From Methylorubrum suomiense (GTDB lineage Bacteria > Pseudomonadota > Alphaproteobacteria > Rhizobiales > Beijerinckiaceae): 64,000 nucleotides of DNA. Below, in pieces: positions 18,873-28,389 of the stretch (position 1 is its first letter; each line of letters begins with the position of its first letter). The notes beneath the pieces are model-generated. The model ran no database searches and was not told the origin of the DNA. It saw only the letters and a program-made list of their open reading frames with translations. The DNA is taken from contig NZ_BPRE01000001.1 in the NCBI RefSeq assembly GCF_022179765.1, forward strand, positions 620,001 to 684,000, in the 5' to 3' direction. The position numbers and the translations under genes were made by a program.

Positions 18873-19619
18873 TTAAGCGAGCTGCGTGTCCGAGGGCGGC
18901 GCGCTGTCGGAGGGGCGCTCGTCCTCGACACTCGGGGCGGGCGCGCCGGGCAGGCCGGTCTTGGCCTCGGTCGGCGTGGCGCTGACCGTCACCTCGTCGC
19001 CCTCGATGACGAAGCGCACGTCCATGGCGGCGGCCCGGGCCACGAGGCCGGCATAGAACGGCAGGATGCCGTGGGCGTCCACCGTGCCGCCCTCGGGCGT
19101 GCCGGCGATCAGCGCCTCGACATGGTTCGGGATGCGGGCATGGCTGCCCTTGGAGCGCAGGGTGAAGGTCGGCGCATCGCCGTCGCCGGCGACCTTCACG
19201 TCGATATGGCCGCCGCGGGGGATCGCGGTCGAGGCGATGACGACCAAGTTGAGAAGCAGCTTGACCTTGTTCTTCGGAAACAGAGCCTGCGGGGCGCTCC
19301 ACGAAAGCTGGGTCTTCTCGTCGGCGAACATCGCCCGCGAGACCTTCTCGGCATCCGCGAGGTCGATCGAGGCGCCCGCCGAGCCCGCCGCCCCGAAAGC
19401 GATGCGGGCGAACTGAATCCGGGCCGAGGCGGTCTTGGCACTCTTGCGGATCAGGTCGAGGGCGAATTCGCGCATCGACGGGTCGTTGTCGTCCTCCAGC
19501 ACCTCGAGTCCGTTCACGATGGCGCCGATCGGGCTGATCACGTCATGGCAGACGCGGGAGCACAGGAGCGCCGACAGGTCGAGGGCGTCGAGGGTGAGGC
19601 TGGTGCTGGGGCCGCTCAT
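18873..19619 (-). CDS. chpT: Histidine phosphotransferase ChpT
   Basis: ChpT passes phosphate from the kinase CckA to CtrA and CpdR in the alphaproteobacterial cell-cycle relay. The 248-residue product begins with the diagnostic helix LSALLCSRVCHDVISPIGAI, with phospho-acceptor His25 and Asp26, then IVNGLEVLEDD. A degenerate ATPase-like C-terminal domain follows (about 85-215), and the tail is Pro/Ser-rich. The ATG at 19619 places His25 as in known family members. It lies 126 bases upstream of cheA on the same strand, so co-transcription with the chemotaxis genes is possible. The neighbouring DUF1134 gene across 20-21 kb carries a CtrA box. Confidence 0.92.
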   Translation of the reverse strand: MSGPSTSLTLDALDLSALLCSRVCHDVISPIGAIVNGLEVLEDDNDPSMREFALDLIRKSAKTASARIQFARIAFGAAGSAGASIDLADAEKVSRAMFADEKTQLSWSAPQALFPKNKVKLLLNLVVIASTAIPRGGHIDVKVAGDGDAPTFTLRSKGSHARIPNHVEALIAGTPEGGTVDAHGILPFYAGLVARAAAMDVRFVIEGDEVTVSATPTEAKTGLPGAPAPSVEDERPSDSAPPSDTQLA

Positions 19620-20183
19620 GGCACGCTCCGTTGCCGGCTCCGATGCCGGATGTCGCGGCAAGCCGCGCGTTCTTGTCCAAGTTCGCCGCCCGCTGGTCCG
19701 CGGCCGCAAGGCTGCGTTCGGCGCGGGCACCCGGGCACCGATAGTCATGGAAGGCGGCTTTGGGAAGGCGCACCCCACCCGCCCGACCGGCGAGCGCTGT
19801 CGGCGACCCGCCTCCCTTCCGACGCTCAAGGCGAGATCACGCCTTCCTTTGGCGCCGATGCAGTCATCGCTCGGGAGCGCCCGACCCCACGGATCCCTCC
19901 CGATCCCCCGACGGTTTCCTTCACGATTGCTTGGGCGGACGCTTCAACCGGATGGCAGCCCGAAATGGGACCGATCCGTCTCGAATTGTCCCAAATCGGG
20001 CCCGAAGAGGCCTGCGCGGGTCGATCCGCCAGGACGCGCGGGACACCGTTCAGCAACGAGTCAGGCCGGGACGCGCCATTTGCCCGGCCCTTGCTTGCCG
20101 AACCGTGCCGGGTCGCCCCGGCGCCCGCTTGTGTGCCCTGCCCGCGATCGATCGCCCGACCCTAACCGCATCATGACCCCGCG
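19620..20183. other. Divergent intergenic region chpT / cysQ-type gene
   Basis: About 560 bases with no gene I can support on either strand. It must hold the chpT and cysQ-side promoters. The only structure seen is an interrupted inverted repeat at 19959-20000. A four-codon reading frame at 20173-20187 overlaps the downstream ATG and is probably chance. Confidence 0.5.
19959..20000. repeat. Interrupted inverted repeat
   Basis: The arms read CCCGA-AA-TGGGAC and GTCCCA-AA-TCGGG, separated by 16 bases, so 11 of 13 positions pair around a symmetric AA/AA mismatch. It lies 184 bases upstream of the cysQ-type start. It could fold in RNA or be a protein-binding site; no function is known. Confidence 0.4.
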
Positions 20184-21098
20184 ATGACCCCCCCCGATCC
20201 GCTCCCCGCGCTTTCCCCGACGGCCCCCGTGCCGGAGGCTCTGCGCGATCCCGTGGCGGAGGCCTTGGCGGGCATCGCCTGCGAGGCGGGACGGATCCTG
20301 CGGGGCTTCCACGGCGGCGACTGCCCGCACGTGGTCAAGCCGGACGGTTCGCCCGCGAGCCTCGCCGATGCCCGCTCCGAGGAACTGATCGTCTCGGCGC
20401 TGACCGCGCGCTTTCCCGGCATCCCGGTGATCGCCGAGGAGACGTCCTGCACGGCGCCGCCCGCGCCGTTGTTCTTCCTCGTCGATCCCCTCGACGGCAC
20501 CCGCGACTTCCTGGCCGGCAACGAGCAGTACTGCGTCAATATCTGCCTCGTGCAGGGTGACCGGCCGGTCGCCGCCGCCCTCGCCGCGCCCGGCCTCGGC
20601 CGCGTCTGGGCGGCGGGCCTCACCGCCCGCGAGGCCTCGATCCGGGAGGGGCGCCCCACCGCCTTCCATCCGGTCACGGTGCGGGAGGCGCCCGCCGATG
20701 GCCTCGTCGCCCTCGTGAGTCGCCTGCACGGCGACAGTGCCACCGATGCCTGCCTGGAGCGCCTCGCCGTCGGGGAGCGCCGGGTGACGTCCTCCGCGCT
20801 GAAATTCTGCCTGATCGCCGCGGGCGAGGCCGACATCTACATCCGCTGCGCCCCCACCATGGAGTGGGACACGGCGGCCGGCGACCACGTGCTGACCATG
20901 GCCGGCGGCCACGTGATCGGGCCGGATGGCGGCATCGTCACCTACGGGCATTACGCCCGCTTCTACCGGAACGGCCCCTTCGCCGCCCTGGGCTCGGCCC
21001 GCTACCGCGACGACCTCGACCTGCCCCGGGACACCGCCGTCACCTATTTCGATCGCCGCCGCGCCGGGGAAGCGCTCGACGTCGGCCTGCGGGGGTGA
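20184..21098 (+). CDS. cysQ: Inositol monophosphatase family, 3'(2'),5'-bisphosphate nucleotidase (CysQ) type
   Basis: Members hydrolyse phosphate from PAP/PAPS or inositol phosphates with bound metal ions. The 304-residue protein carries the family metal sites: VIAEET (near 88), DPLDGTRDF (near 103-111) and WDTAAGDHVL (near 230-239). The GTRDF form and the SASALK-like TSSALKFCLIAAGEAD block favour CysQ over plain inositol monophosphatase. Its role would be sulfate-assimilation recycling. An ATG at 20173 opens a four-codon frame whose TGA overlaps the real ATG at 20184. It is followed by the CtrA box of the next gene. Confidence 0.85.
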   Translation: MTPPDPLPALSPTAPVPEALRDPVAEALAGIACEAGRILRGFHGGDCPHVVKPDGSPASLADARSEELIVSALTARFPGIPVIAEETSCTAPPAPLFFLVDPLDGTRDFLAGNEQYCVNICLVQGDRPVAAALAAPGLGRVWAAGLTAREASIREGRPTAFHPVTVREAPADGLVALVSRLHGDSATDACLERLAVGERRVTSSALKFCLIAAGEADIYIRCAPTMEWDTAAGDHVLTMAGGHVIGPDGGIVTYGHYARFYRNGPFAALGSARYRDDLDLPRDTAVTYFDRRRAGEALDVGLRG

Positions 21099-21109
21099 GG
21101 CGGGCGCGC

Positions 21110-21124
21110 TTAACCCTTCGTTAA
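21110..21124. promoter_or_regulatory. CtrA-binding box, TTAA-N7-TTAA
   Basis: TTAACCCTTCGTTAA is an exact match to the CtrA consensus established in Caulobacter and other alphaproteobacteria. It starts 11 bases after the cysQ-type stop and lies about 130 bases upstream of the DUF1134 start. I found no other exact copy when reading the window. Confidence 0.7.
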
Positions 21125-21255
21125 CCGGAACTTGACTTGATCGAGCCATCGTTGCGCGCTCTCTCCCCGGGCCCGGCCCGGCCGGAGCGCCCGTGTCGCG
21201 TCCCGGCACGGGGTCTCCGGCACCGAGGATCGGGCGCCGCCGAGGGAGACCGACC

Positions 21256-21852
21256 ATGCCGCACGATCCCATCCGGAGCACGAGCCGCCGCGCCGCTTTG
21301 CTCGGCCTCGCCGCCGGCCTGATGGCCGCCGCCGCCCCGGCGGCCGCCGTCGATGACGGGGGACGCCCCGAATCCTTCCGCCCCTCCGAGATCATCGACA
21401 ACGGCCACCGCTTCTTCGGCAGCGTGTCGCGGGGGCTCGCGCTGACTATCGAGGAGGCGACCCGGCGCTGGGGCGAGCCCAATGGCTACATCCTCGGCCA
21501 GGAGGCGTCGGGCGCGATCGTCGGCGGCCTGCGCTACGGCGAGGGCACGCTCTACACCCGCAATGCCGGGCAGCGCCGGATCTACTGGCAGGGTCCGACG
21601 CTGGGATTCGACGTCGGCGGCGACGGTGCGCGCACCATGATGCTCGTCTACAATCTGCCGGCCCTGCCCGCCCTTTACCGCCGCTTCGGCGGCGTCGCCG
21701 GCTCGGCCTATTTCATCGGCGGCTTCGGCATGACCGCCGTCACCGACGGCGACGTGGTCGTGGTGCCGATCCGCTCCGGCGTCGGCGCCCGGCTCGGCAT
21801 CAATGTCGGCTACCTCAAATTTACGAGCCGCGCGACCTGGAACCCGTTTTAA
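21256..21852 (+). CDS. DUF1134 (EipB-neighbourhood type) secreted protein
   Basis: The 198-residue product has a twin-arginine-like N-terminus (STSRRAALLGLAAGLMAAAAPAAA, cleavage near residue 33), then a glycine-rich beta domain with GQEASGAIVGGLRYGEGTLYT, FDVGGDGARTMMLVYNLP and a C-terminal RLGINVGYLKFTSR. These are DUF1134 features. The family is almost confined to alphaproteobacteria and lies next to chpT in many of them; it is periplasmic, of unknown role. The start has GGGAG upstream. The CtrA box at 21110 suggests cell-cycle control. Confidence 0.85.
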   Translation: MPHDPIRSTSRRAALLGLAAGLMAAAAPAAAVDDGGRPESFRPSEIIDNGHRFFGSVSRGLALTIEEATRRWGEPNGYILGQEASGAIVGGLRYGEGTLYTRNAGQRRIYWQGPTLGFDVGGDGARTMMLVYNLPALPALYRRFGGVAGSAYFIGGFGMTAVTDGDVVVVPIRSGVGARLGINVGYLKFTSRATWNPF

Positions 21853-21939
21853 GGGGAGACGCTTGCCTCCGCGGCGGCAACCCGGGCAAAAGACCCGCGG
21901 CCGGATGGATCGGCCGAACGCCGCACGAGGGCTGCCCGC

Positions 21940-22650
21940 GTGATCGAGACCGTGATGATCTTCGGCCTCGGCTTCCTGCTGGCGAGCCTGTGCGCCCTGA
22001 TCGCCCTGCCCACCGTCAATGCCCGTGCGACCCGGCTGGCCCGGCGGCGGATCGAGGCGACCCTGCCGGTGAGCGCCGCCGAGGTCGCCGCCGAGCGCGA
22101 CCATCTGCGCGCCGAGTTCGCGGTGGCGCAGCGCCGGCTGGAGCGCAGGGCCGAAGCCGCGGCCGCCAAGCGCCACGCCGACATGGCGGCTCTGGGGGCC
22201 CGCACCATGGAGGCCGAGACCGCGATCGCGGCGCGGCTGCGCAGCGAGGCCGAGTTCGCCCGCGCGCAGGAGCGGATCGCCGGTCTCGATCAGGATCTCG
22301 CATCGTCCCGGGACGAGCACGAAGCCGGCCTCGCCACGCTGCACGCCCTGGAGGAGGCGCATCGCGCCGTCCTCGACAGCCTGAAGGCTGCCCGTCGCAG
22401 CCAGGCCGCCGATCCGCAGGCGGCGCTCGACGCGGCGGCGGCGCCGGCGCCGGCCGATATCGCGACTCTGCGCGCCGAGCGGGAGGCCCTGCGAGCGGAA
22501 TTGGATGAGGCCCGGTCGGCCCTGGCCGCCCGCGGCGACGACACCGCCGAACTGCGCCGCCGCATCGGCGAGGTGGCCGACGCCCTGGCCCGGCGCGATC
22601 ACCTGCCGAATGTCGGCGCCTTCCCGGCCGCCGCGATGGCGGACCGCTGA
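21940..22650 (+). CDS. Membrane-anchored coiled-coil protein, conserved in Rhizobiales, unknown function
   Basis: The 236-residue protein has a single N-terminal transmembrane helix (IFGLGFLLASLCALIALPTV, about 7-26). Behind it lies a nearly continuous charged coiled coil (about 35-140 and 165-225) rich in Ala, Glu and Arg, with repeated RAEFAVAQRRLERRAEAAA-type heptads. It starts with GTG at 21940. Similar single-helix coiled-coil proteins occur in Bradyrhizobium and relatives, by memory. The layout resembles envelope or cell-division scaffolds, but nothing in the sequence identifies a partner. Confidence 0.75.
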   Translation: MIETVMIFGLGFLLASLCALIALPTVNARATRLARRRIEATLPVSAAEVAAERDHLRAEFAVAQRRLERRAEAAAAKRHADMAALGARTMEAETAIAARLRSEAEFARAQERIAGLDQDLASSRDEHEAGLATLHALEEAHRAVLDSLKAARRSQAADPQAALDAAAAPAPADIATLRAEREALRAELDEARSALAARGDDTAELRRRIGEVADALARRDHLPNVGAFPAAAMADR

Positions 22651-22880
22651 CGCCGCCTTCGCGTCGGCCCCGAGGCGCACGCCTAGAGAAAATCCTTCGT
22701 GCGCGGCGGCACCTTCCCGCCTCGGGCGCATGTGCCGGGTCCGTGGGCTCCCTTGCGGGCCTGTGTCCAAATCCGTAACAGGAAAAGCCATTTCGCGATG
22801 GTCGCGGCCCGCCTTGTTTCGGACATGCGGCAGGCTCATCGCGCCGGATCTATCCCTTGAACCGCGATCGAGCGAACATC

Positions 22881-23156
22881 ATGGCCTTGAAGCTGACGTC
22901 CCTTGCCCTCGTGCTGTCGGGCGTGACCGCCCTCCTGGTCGCACCGGCGCAGGCGCAGCAATCGAAGCGCGGCAACGAGACCCTGAAGAAGTACTGCACC
23001 GGCGATTACCTGAGCTATTGCGGCAATCTCGATCCGGATGATCCGGCCACCGATCAGTGCTTCAAGACCAACTGGTCCAAGCTCTCCGAGAATTGCCGCC
23101 GCGCGATCGACGCCTACACCCCACCGAAGGACGCGTCTCAGCGCAAGAAGAGCTGA
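22881..23156 (+). CDS. Small secreted cysteine-rich repeat protein
   Basis: A 91-residue preprotein: a signal peptide (MALKLTSLALVLSGVTALLVAPAQAQ, about 1-26) and a mature part with four cysteines spaced as KYC, SYC, DQC, ENC. The pattern C-x3-D-x3-YC ... QC-x3-N-x3-LS-x2-C-x2-AI matches the GLG1/Cys-rich FGFR repeat (PF00839), a unit found in short periplasmic proteins of Rhizobiales. Two disulfides are likely. The tail is lysine-rich. The ATG at 22881 is preferred to TTG at 22857. It is convergent with the patatin gene. Confidence 0.75.
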   Translation: MALKLTSLALVLSGVTALLVAPAQAQQSKRGNETLKKYCTGDYLSYCGNLDPDDPATDQCFKTNWSKLSENCRRAIDAYTPPKDASQRKKS

Positions 23157-23164
23157 AGCCTCCG

Positions 23165-23185
23165 TCCTTCCGCCTGACGGAAGGA
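23165..23185. terminator. Hairpin between convergent genes
   Basis: TCCTTCCG-CCTGA-CGGAAGGA is a perfect 8-bp stem with a 5-base loop, 8 bases after the cysteine-rich gene and about 40 bases before the patatin stop. It can work in both directions; no long T-tract follows. Confidence 0.55.
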
Positions 23186-23227
23186 TCGGCCCCGCGGGGA
23201 TCCCGGTATCCGCACGGGGCCTCCGCG

Positions 23228-24388
23228 TTACTGATAGGCCTGTTTCAGATCGAGGGTGCAGCGCACCCCGACCTCGTCGTAGCCCTCCGCGAGCCAGGTC
23301 TGCGCGGCCTGGCGGCCCTTGTCGCGCAGGCGCTCGATCATCCGCCAGCGGGCGTCGAGGCGCGAGGAGGCGGCATAATCGTCGAGCAGGTCGGTCCCGT
23401 CGATGCGGTGGAGGAAGACCCGCTCCAGCCCCTCCACCTGCTGGCCGCCTTCCTCGATCAGGCCGTGCACGAAATCGATGGCACGCAATTCCCGCATCAG
23501 GTTGGCGTTGAAGGTGATCTCGTTGAGCCGGTTCTGGATATCCTGCGGGGAGCGGGGCGTCTCGCGGCGCTCCACCGGGTTGATCTGAACCAGCAGGATG
23601 TCGCGGGTGCGCGCCTCGTGCAGCGGATAGAGCGCCGGATTGCCGAGATAGCCGCCGTCCCAGTAGGGCACGCCGTCGATCTCGACCGCCTGGAACACGG
23701 TGGGCAGACAGGCCGAGGCCATGACGTGGTCCGCGGTCAGGCGCTCCCGATCGAACACAGCCAGCTTGCCGGTCCAGACATTGGTGGCCGAGACGAACAC
23801 GTTCGCGGTGCTGGCCCCGCGCAAGCGCTCGAAATCGACCACCCGCTCCAGGGCGCCGCGCAGGGGATTGATGTTGAGGGGATTGGCCGCATAGGGCCCG
23901 GGATTGAGCACCTTCAGCCAAGCCTCGACGAAGGGATTGCCCTTCCAGACGTGGAACAGCCCGTCGATCCAAGTCTGCTGCACCGGCTTGAGATCGGCAT
24001 CCAGGCTCGCCTCGCGCCAGAACGCCGCCAGGGCGGCGCGTGCCCCCTCCGGCCCGCCCGCGAGCCAGCCGTCGACGAGGACGACGGCGTTCATCGCCCC
24101 CGCACTCGCGCCGGTGACCGCTTCGAAGGCGACGCGACCGTCCTCGATCAACGCGTCGAGCACGCCCCAGGTGAAGGCCCCGTGCGAGCCGCCGCCCTGA
24201 AGCGCCAGCGACACCGCCTTCTCGGCTCGCGGCCCGGCCAGCCCCCGAAAGTCTTCCCCGGGGCGGGTGGTGTGAGCTATCGGGCTCGGGACCGCGGTCA
24301 CGGGATTGTGAGCGTCGTCGTGAGCGTCGTCACGGGACGTTTCCGGCGATACGGCGGCGGCGCTCGTCTCTGGGCTGGTCCTGTCCAT
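23228..24388 (-). CDS. Patatin-like phospholipase family protein
   Basis: The 386-residue protein carries the complete patatin catalytic set: the oxyanion loop GGGSHGAF, the nucleophile elbow GASAG and the aspartate in DGG (YWDGGYLGN). These form a Ser-Asp dyad that hydrolyses acyl esters of lipids. There is no signal peptide; the first 55 residues are polar, low-complexity and rich in Asp and Thr. The ATG at 24388 is the most reasonable start; the frame remains open to 24727, which would overlap the ispG start. It resembles the cytosolic RssA-type group, but no neighbour explains its substrate. Confidence 0.88.
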   Translation of the reverse strand: MDRTSPETSAAAVSPETSRDDAHDDAHNPVTAVPSPIAHTTRPGEDFRGLAGPRAEKAVSLALQGGGSHGAFTWGVLDALIEDGRVAFEAVTGASAGAMNAVVLVDGWLAGGPEGARAALAAFWREASLDADLKPVQQTWIDGLFHVWKGNPFVEAWLKVLNPGPYAANPLNINPLRGALERVVDFERLRGASTANVFVSATNVWTGKLAVFDRERLTADHVMASACLPTVFQAVEIDGVPYWDGGYLGNPALYPLHEARTRDILLVQINPVERRETPRSPQDIQNRLNEITFNANLMRELRAIDFVHGLIEEGGQQVEGLERVFLHRIDGTDLLDDYAASSRLDARWRMIERLRDKGRQAAQTWLAEGYDEVGVRCTLDLKQAYQ

Positions 24389-24716
24389 CGGATCTCGCAC
24401 GATTGTTGCGGTGCTTCCACAGATGGTGCAAAGCAGCAATCGGTTCCGTGCGGTTCTTTGCCTCGCGGAGGACCGATGCATACAGGTTAACGCGCGTGGG
24501 CGCAGGGACATCCTTGCATTCACGGCACCCACGCTCGACATCCCGCCTGGGATGCGACATGGAAGCGGCCTTGAGCGCAAGGCGCGCCGCGCATCCGTTC
24601 GCGCGGGCTTGAGGCGACACGTCGCGGATCGCGCCGGATTCGGATAAGATCCCATCCGCGCCTGCGGAACGCCCGAGGCTGGCACGCGCGGACAACAGAC
24701 GACCCGCGAAGGCACG

Positions 24717-26045
24717 ATGGAAGTCATGGAAGCTCCCGACGCCCTGGCAAACCCGATCGAGGCTCAGAGCCCGAACCTGCGCGGTCCGGAGATCGCCGGG
24801 CCCGCCCCGCGCCACCGCACCGTCGGCGTACGCATCGGTGAGGGCGAGGGCTCGGTCACCGTCGGCGGCGGCGCACCGATCGTCGTTCAGTCGATGACCA
24901 ACACCGACACGGCGGATATCGATGCCACGGTGGCTCAGGTCGCCCAGCTCGCCCGGGTCGGCTCGGAACTGGTGCGCATCACCGTCGACCGCGACGAGGC
25001 GGCCGCGGCGGTGCCGAAGATCCGCGAGCGCCTCGACCGGATCGGCGTGCACGTGCCGCTGATCGGCGACTTCCACTATATCGGCCACAAGCTCCTGTCC
25101 GACCATCCGGCCTGCGCCGAGGCGCTGGCCAAGTACCGGATCAATCCGGGCAATGTCGGCTTCAAGGAGAAGAAGGACACGCAGTTCTCGACCATCATCG
25201 AGCAGGCGATCAAGTACGGCAAGACGGTCCGCATCGGCGCGAACTGGGGCTCGCTCGACGGCGAGCTGCTGACGCATCTGATGGACGAGAACGCCAAGTC
25301 GCCCCGCCCCATCGATGCCCGCGCGGTCATGCGCGAGGCGATGGTGCAGTCCGCCCTCACCTCCGCCGACCGCGCGGTGGCGCTCGGCCTGCCGAAGGAT
25401 CGCATCATCCTCTCCGCGAAGGTCTCGGCGGTGCAGGATCTGATCGCGGTCTATCGCGAGGTGGCGCGCCGCTCCGACTACGCGATCCATCTCGGCCTGA
25501 CCGAGGCCGGCATGGGCTCGAAGGGCATCGTCGCGGCCTCGGCCGCCATCGGCGTCCTGCTGCAGGACGGCATCGGCGACACGATCCGCTACTCGCTGAC
25601 GCCCGAGCCCGGCGGCGACCGCGGGGTCGAGGTCAAGGCCGCGCAGGAACTCCTGCAGACCATGGGCTTCCGCACCTTCGTGCCGCTCGTGGCCGCCTGC
25701 CCCGGCTGCGGCCGGACGACGTCCACGACGTTCCAGGAACTGGCCCGCGACATCCAGAACTGGATCACCACGTCCATGCCGGAATGGAAGAAGACCTATC
25801 CGGGGGTCGAGGGCCTGAACGTCGCGGTGATGGGATGCATCGTCAACGGGCCGGGCGAATCGAAGCATGCCGATATCGGCATCTCGCTTCCCGGCACCGG
25901 CGAGAGCCCGAGCGCGCCGGTCTTCATCGACGGCAAGAAGGCGATGACCCTGCGCGGTGCGACGCTGGCCAAGGATTTCGAGGGCATCGTCATCGATTAC
26001 ATCGAGCGTCGCTTCGGCCAGGGCAAGCGCGACGCCGCCGAGTGA
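24717..26045 (+). CDS. ispG: 4-hydroxy-3-methylbut-2-en-1-yl diphosphate synthase (flavodoxin), IspG/GcpE
   Basis: IspG makes HMBPP from MEcPP in the non-mevalonate isoprenoid pathway, using a [4Fe-4S] cluster. In this 442-residue protein the cluster ligands are visible as Cys328 and Cys331 (ACPGCGRT) and Cys374 ([10 protein letters not shown]), with Glu381 next to them. The TIM-barrel part includes [10 protein letters not shown] near 58-67. The ATG at 24717 has GAAGG just upstream. It is divergent from the patatin gene and followed by a hairpin. Confidence 0.95.
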   Translation: MEVMEAPDALANPIEAQSPNLRGPEIAGPAPRHRTVGVRIGEGEGSVTVGGGAPIVVQSMTNTDTADIDATVAQVAQLARVGSELVRITVDRDEAAAAVPKIRERLDRIGVHVPLIGDFHYIGHKLLSDHPACAEALAKYRINPGNVGFKEKKDTQFSTIIEQAIKYGKTVRIGANWGSLDGELLTHLMDENAKSPRPIDARAVMREAMVQSALTSADRAVALGLPKDRIILSAKVSAVQDLIAVYREVARRSDYAIHLGLTEAGMGSKGIVAASAAIGVLLQDGIGDTIRYSLTPEPGGDRGVEVKAAQELLQTMGFRTFVPLVAACPGCGRTTSTTFQELARDIQNWITTSMPEWKKTYPGVEGLNVAVMGCIVNGPGESKHADIGISLPGTGESPSAPVFIDGKKAMTLRGATLAKDFEGIVIDYIERRFGQGKRDAAE

Positions 26046-26394
26046 GCCGGAGCGCGCGTGAGCGCGCTCTGCCTACGGATGGCCGACGTGAGGGGGCCAG
26101 GCCCCGGAACCCGTCAGGGGCGTTTTCGGGCGTCGCACCCCATGCTAACGCTGGCTCGATCCGCCAGCCCCGCGAGGCCGCGATGCCCGGCCTGAACCTT
26201 GCCGTCCCCGACCCCGCGCTTCCGGGCACGGCGATGCCCGGCCTGCCCGGGCGCCCCGCGGCGACGGCACGGGGCATGACTCCGCGGCCCGAACCGGCGG
26301 CGGGTCGGCGCTCATCCGGGCGACCGACGCATTCCCTTCACGCGGCTCCGGCAGACGCTTCCGGACGACGCGCGCACCCGAACCCTACGGTCCG
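26046..26394 (+). other. Intergenic region ispG / kup
   Basis: About 350 bases. Apart from the hairpin at 26050-26069 and repeated GATGCCCGGCCTG words near 26180 and 26230, I see no gene or known regulatory RNA. Confidence 0.5.
26050..26069 (+). terminator. Hairpin after ispG
   Basis: GAGCGCGC-GTGA-GCGCGCTC is a perfect 8-bp stem with a 4-base loop, 4 bases after the ispG stop. There is no T-tract, so its strength as an intrinsic terminator is doubtful. Confidence 0.5.
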
Positions 26395-28389
26395 ATGACC
26401 CAGCCAGCCAGCCCGAGCCTGCCGGCCGATTCCACCGCAGCCCCCGTCGTCGGTGGGCCGGCGCCCGGCGAGGGCGGTCCGGTCGCGACCGCCGCCGGCG
26501 CCGTCGACGCCTCCGCAGCCTCGGCCCACGGCCACGCCCGAACCGGCTTCTGGGCCCTGACCGTCGGCTCCGTGGGCGTCGTCTACGGCGATATCGGCAC
26601 GAGCCCGCTCTACGCCTTCCGCGAGGCGCTCGCGCCTTCCCGCGTCGATGGCATCCTTTTGCCCGAGGAGGTGATCGGCACCACCTCGCTCATCATCTGG
26701 GCGCTCCTGCTGATCGTCACGATCAAGTACGTCGCCATCCTCCTGCGCATGGACAACAACGGCGAGGGCGGCATCCTCTCGCTGATGGCCAAGGCCCGCC
26801 AAGCGCTCGGCGGCTCCAAGATCGTGTTCATGCTGGGCCTGCTCGGGGCCTCGCTGTTCTACGGCGATTCCGTCATCACGCCCGCGATCTCGGTGCTCTC
26901 GGCGGTGGAGGGGTTGAAGCTCGTCACGCCGGCCTTCGACCATTACGTGCTGCCGATCACGGTGGCGATCATCGTCGGGCTGTTCGCCGTCCAGAGCCAC
27001 GGCACCGCCCGTGTCGCGACCTTCTTCGGTCCCATCATGGTGATCTGGTTCCTGGCGCTGGCCGCGGCCGCGATTCCCTACATCGTCGGCAATCCCGGCG
27101 TGCTCGCCGCCTTCAATCCCTGGTACGCCCTGCATTACCTCCTCGGCCACGGCACCGGCGCGCTGGTGGCGCTCGGGGCGGTGTTCCTGGCGGTGACGGG
27201 GGCGGAGGCATTGTTCGCCGATCTCGGCCATTTCGGGCGTCGGCCGATCCAGGTGGCGTGGCTGTTCCTCGTCGCGCCCTGCCTCGTGCTCAACTATCTC
27301 GGCCAGACCGCCTTGGTGCTGGCCAAGCCCGACACGACCGATCCGTTCTATCAGCTGGTGCCGGAATGGGGCCTGATCCCCATGGTGCTGCTCGCCACCA
27401 TCGCCACCGTCACGGCGAGCCAAGCGGTCATCACCGGCGCCTTCTCGCTGTCGCGGCAGGCGATCCAGCTCGGCATGCTGCCGCGCATGGAGATCCGCCA
27501 TACCTCGGAGGCGCATTCGGGCCAGATCTACCTGCCCCAGATCAACATGCTGCTGGCCCTCGGCGTGGTGATCCTGGCAGTGACCTTCCGCTCGTCCTCG
27601 GCCCTCGCCTCGGCCTACGGCATCGCGGTGACCGGCACGATGCTGCTGACCGCCGCCATGGCCTACGTGGTGCTGTGGAAGGTGGTGCGTCTGACGCCGA
27701 TCGTGGCGGCGATCGCGATCGCACCCTTCATCGTCATCGAATTCCTCTTCATGCTCTCGAACCTGCTCAAGGTGCATGAGGGCGGCTACGTGCCGCTGCT
27801 GCTCGCGGGCGGCCTGATGCTGATGATGTGGACCTGGGTGCGGGGTGTGGCGATCCTGGTCAACAAGACCCGCAAGACCGACGTGCCGCTGATCGAGCTC
27901 GTCGGAATGCTGGAGAAGAGCACCTCCTACCACCGAGTGAAGGGCACGGCGGTGTTCCTGACGAGCGATCCCGACATCGCTCCGGCGGCGCTGCTGCACA
28001 ACATGAAGCACAACAAGGTCATCCACGAGAAGAACGTGGTGCTCACCGTCGAGACCATGGACCGGCCCCGCGCAACCGAATCCGAGCGGGTGCGGATCGA
28101 GCCCGTCGGGCCGGGCTTCTCGCGGGTGGTGATGCGCTTCGGCTTCATGGAGACGCCCAACATCCCCCGGACGCTGGCGCTCCTGAAGCGCGAGGGCTTC
28201 AAGTTCGACATCATGTCGACCTCGTTCTTCCTCTCGCGCCGCTCGATCCGGCCCGCCGCCCATTCGGGCATGCCGCTCTGGCAGGACCGGATCTTCATCA
28301 CGCTGGCCAAGAACGCCAACGACGCCACCGACTTCTTCCAGATCCCCACCGGCCGCGTCGTCGAGGTCGGGACACAGGTGACGGTGTAG
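26395..28389 (+). CDS. kup: KUP-family potassium uptake transporter
   Basis: Kup imports K+ with protons across the inner membrane. The 664-residue protein has about 50 polar N-terminal residues, then 12 hydrophobic segments beginning with the family hallmark [18 protein letters not shown] (near 62-79). [20 protein letters not shown] lies near 160. A soluble C-terminal domain of roughly 190 residues follows, with the [15 protein letters not shown] block. Motifs and length fit Kup/HAK/KT. No classical ribosome-binding site precedes the ATG at 26395. It appears monocistronic. Confidence 0.93.
   Translation: MTQPASPSLPADSTAAPVVGGPAPGEGGPVATAAGAVDASAASAHGHARTGFWALTVGSVGVVYGDIGTSPLYAFREALAPSRVDGILLPEEVIGTTSLIIWALLLIVTIKYVAILLRMDNNGEGGILSLMAKARQALGGSKIVFMLGLLGASLFYGDSVITPAISVLSAVEGLKLVTPAFDHYVLPITVAIIVGLFAVQSHGTARVATFFGPIMVIWFLALAAAAIPYIVGNPGVLAAFNPWYALHYLLGHGTGALVALGAVFLAVTGAEALFADLGHFGRRPIQVAWLFLVAPCLVLNYLGQTALVLAKPDTTDPFYQLVPEWGLIPMVLLATIATVTASQAVITGAFSLSRQAIQLGMLPRMEIRHTSEAHSGQIYLPQINMLLALGVVILAVTFRSSSALASAYGIAVTGTMLLTAAMAYVVLWKVVRLTPIVAAIAIAPFIVIEFLFMLSNLLKVHEGGYVPLLLAGGLMLMMWTWVRGVAILVNKTRKTDVPLIELVGMLEKSTSYHRVKGTAVFLTSDPDIAPAALLHNMKHNKVIHEKNVVLTVETMDRPRATESERVRIEPVGPGFSRVVMRFGFMETPNIPRTLALLKREGFKFDIMSTSFFLSRRSIRPAAHSGMPLWQDRIFITLAKNANDATDFFQIPTGRVVEVGTQVTV

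Noticed and set aside
20173..20187. Four-codon upstream frame (ATG ACC CCG CGA TGA) overlapping the cysQ-type start
   Set aside because: It could act in translational coupling, but such tiny frames arise easily and it has no ribosome-binding site of its own.
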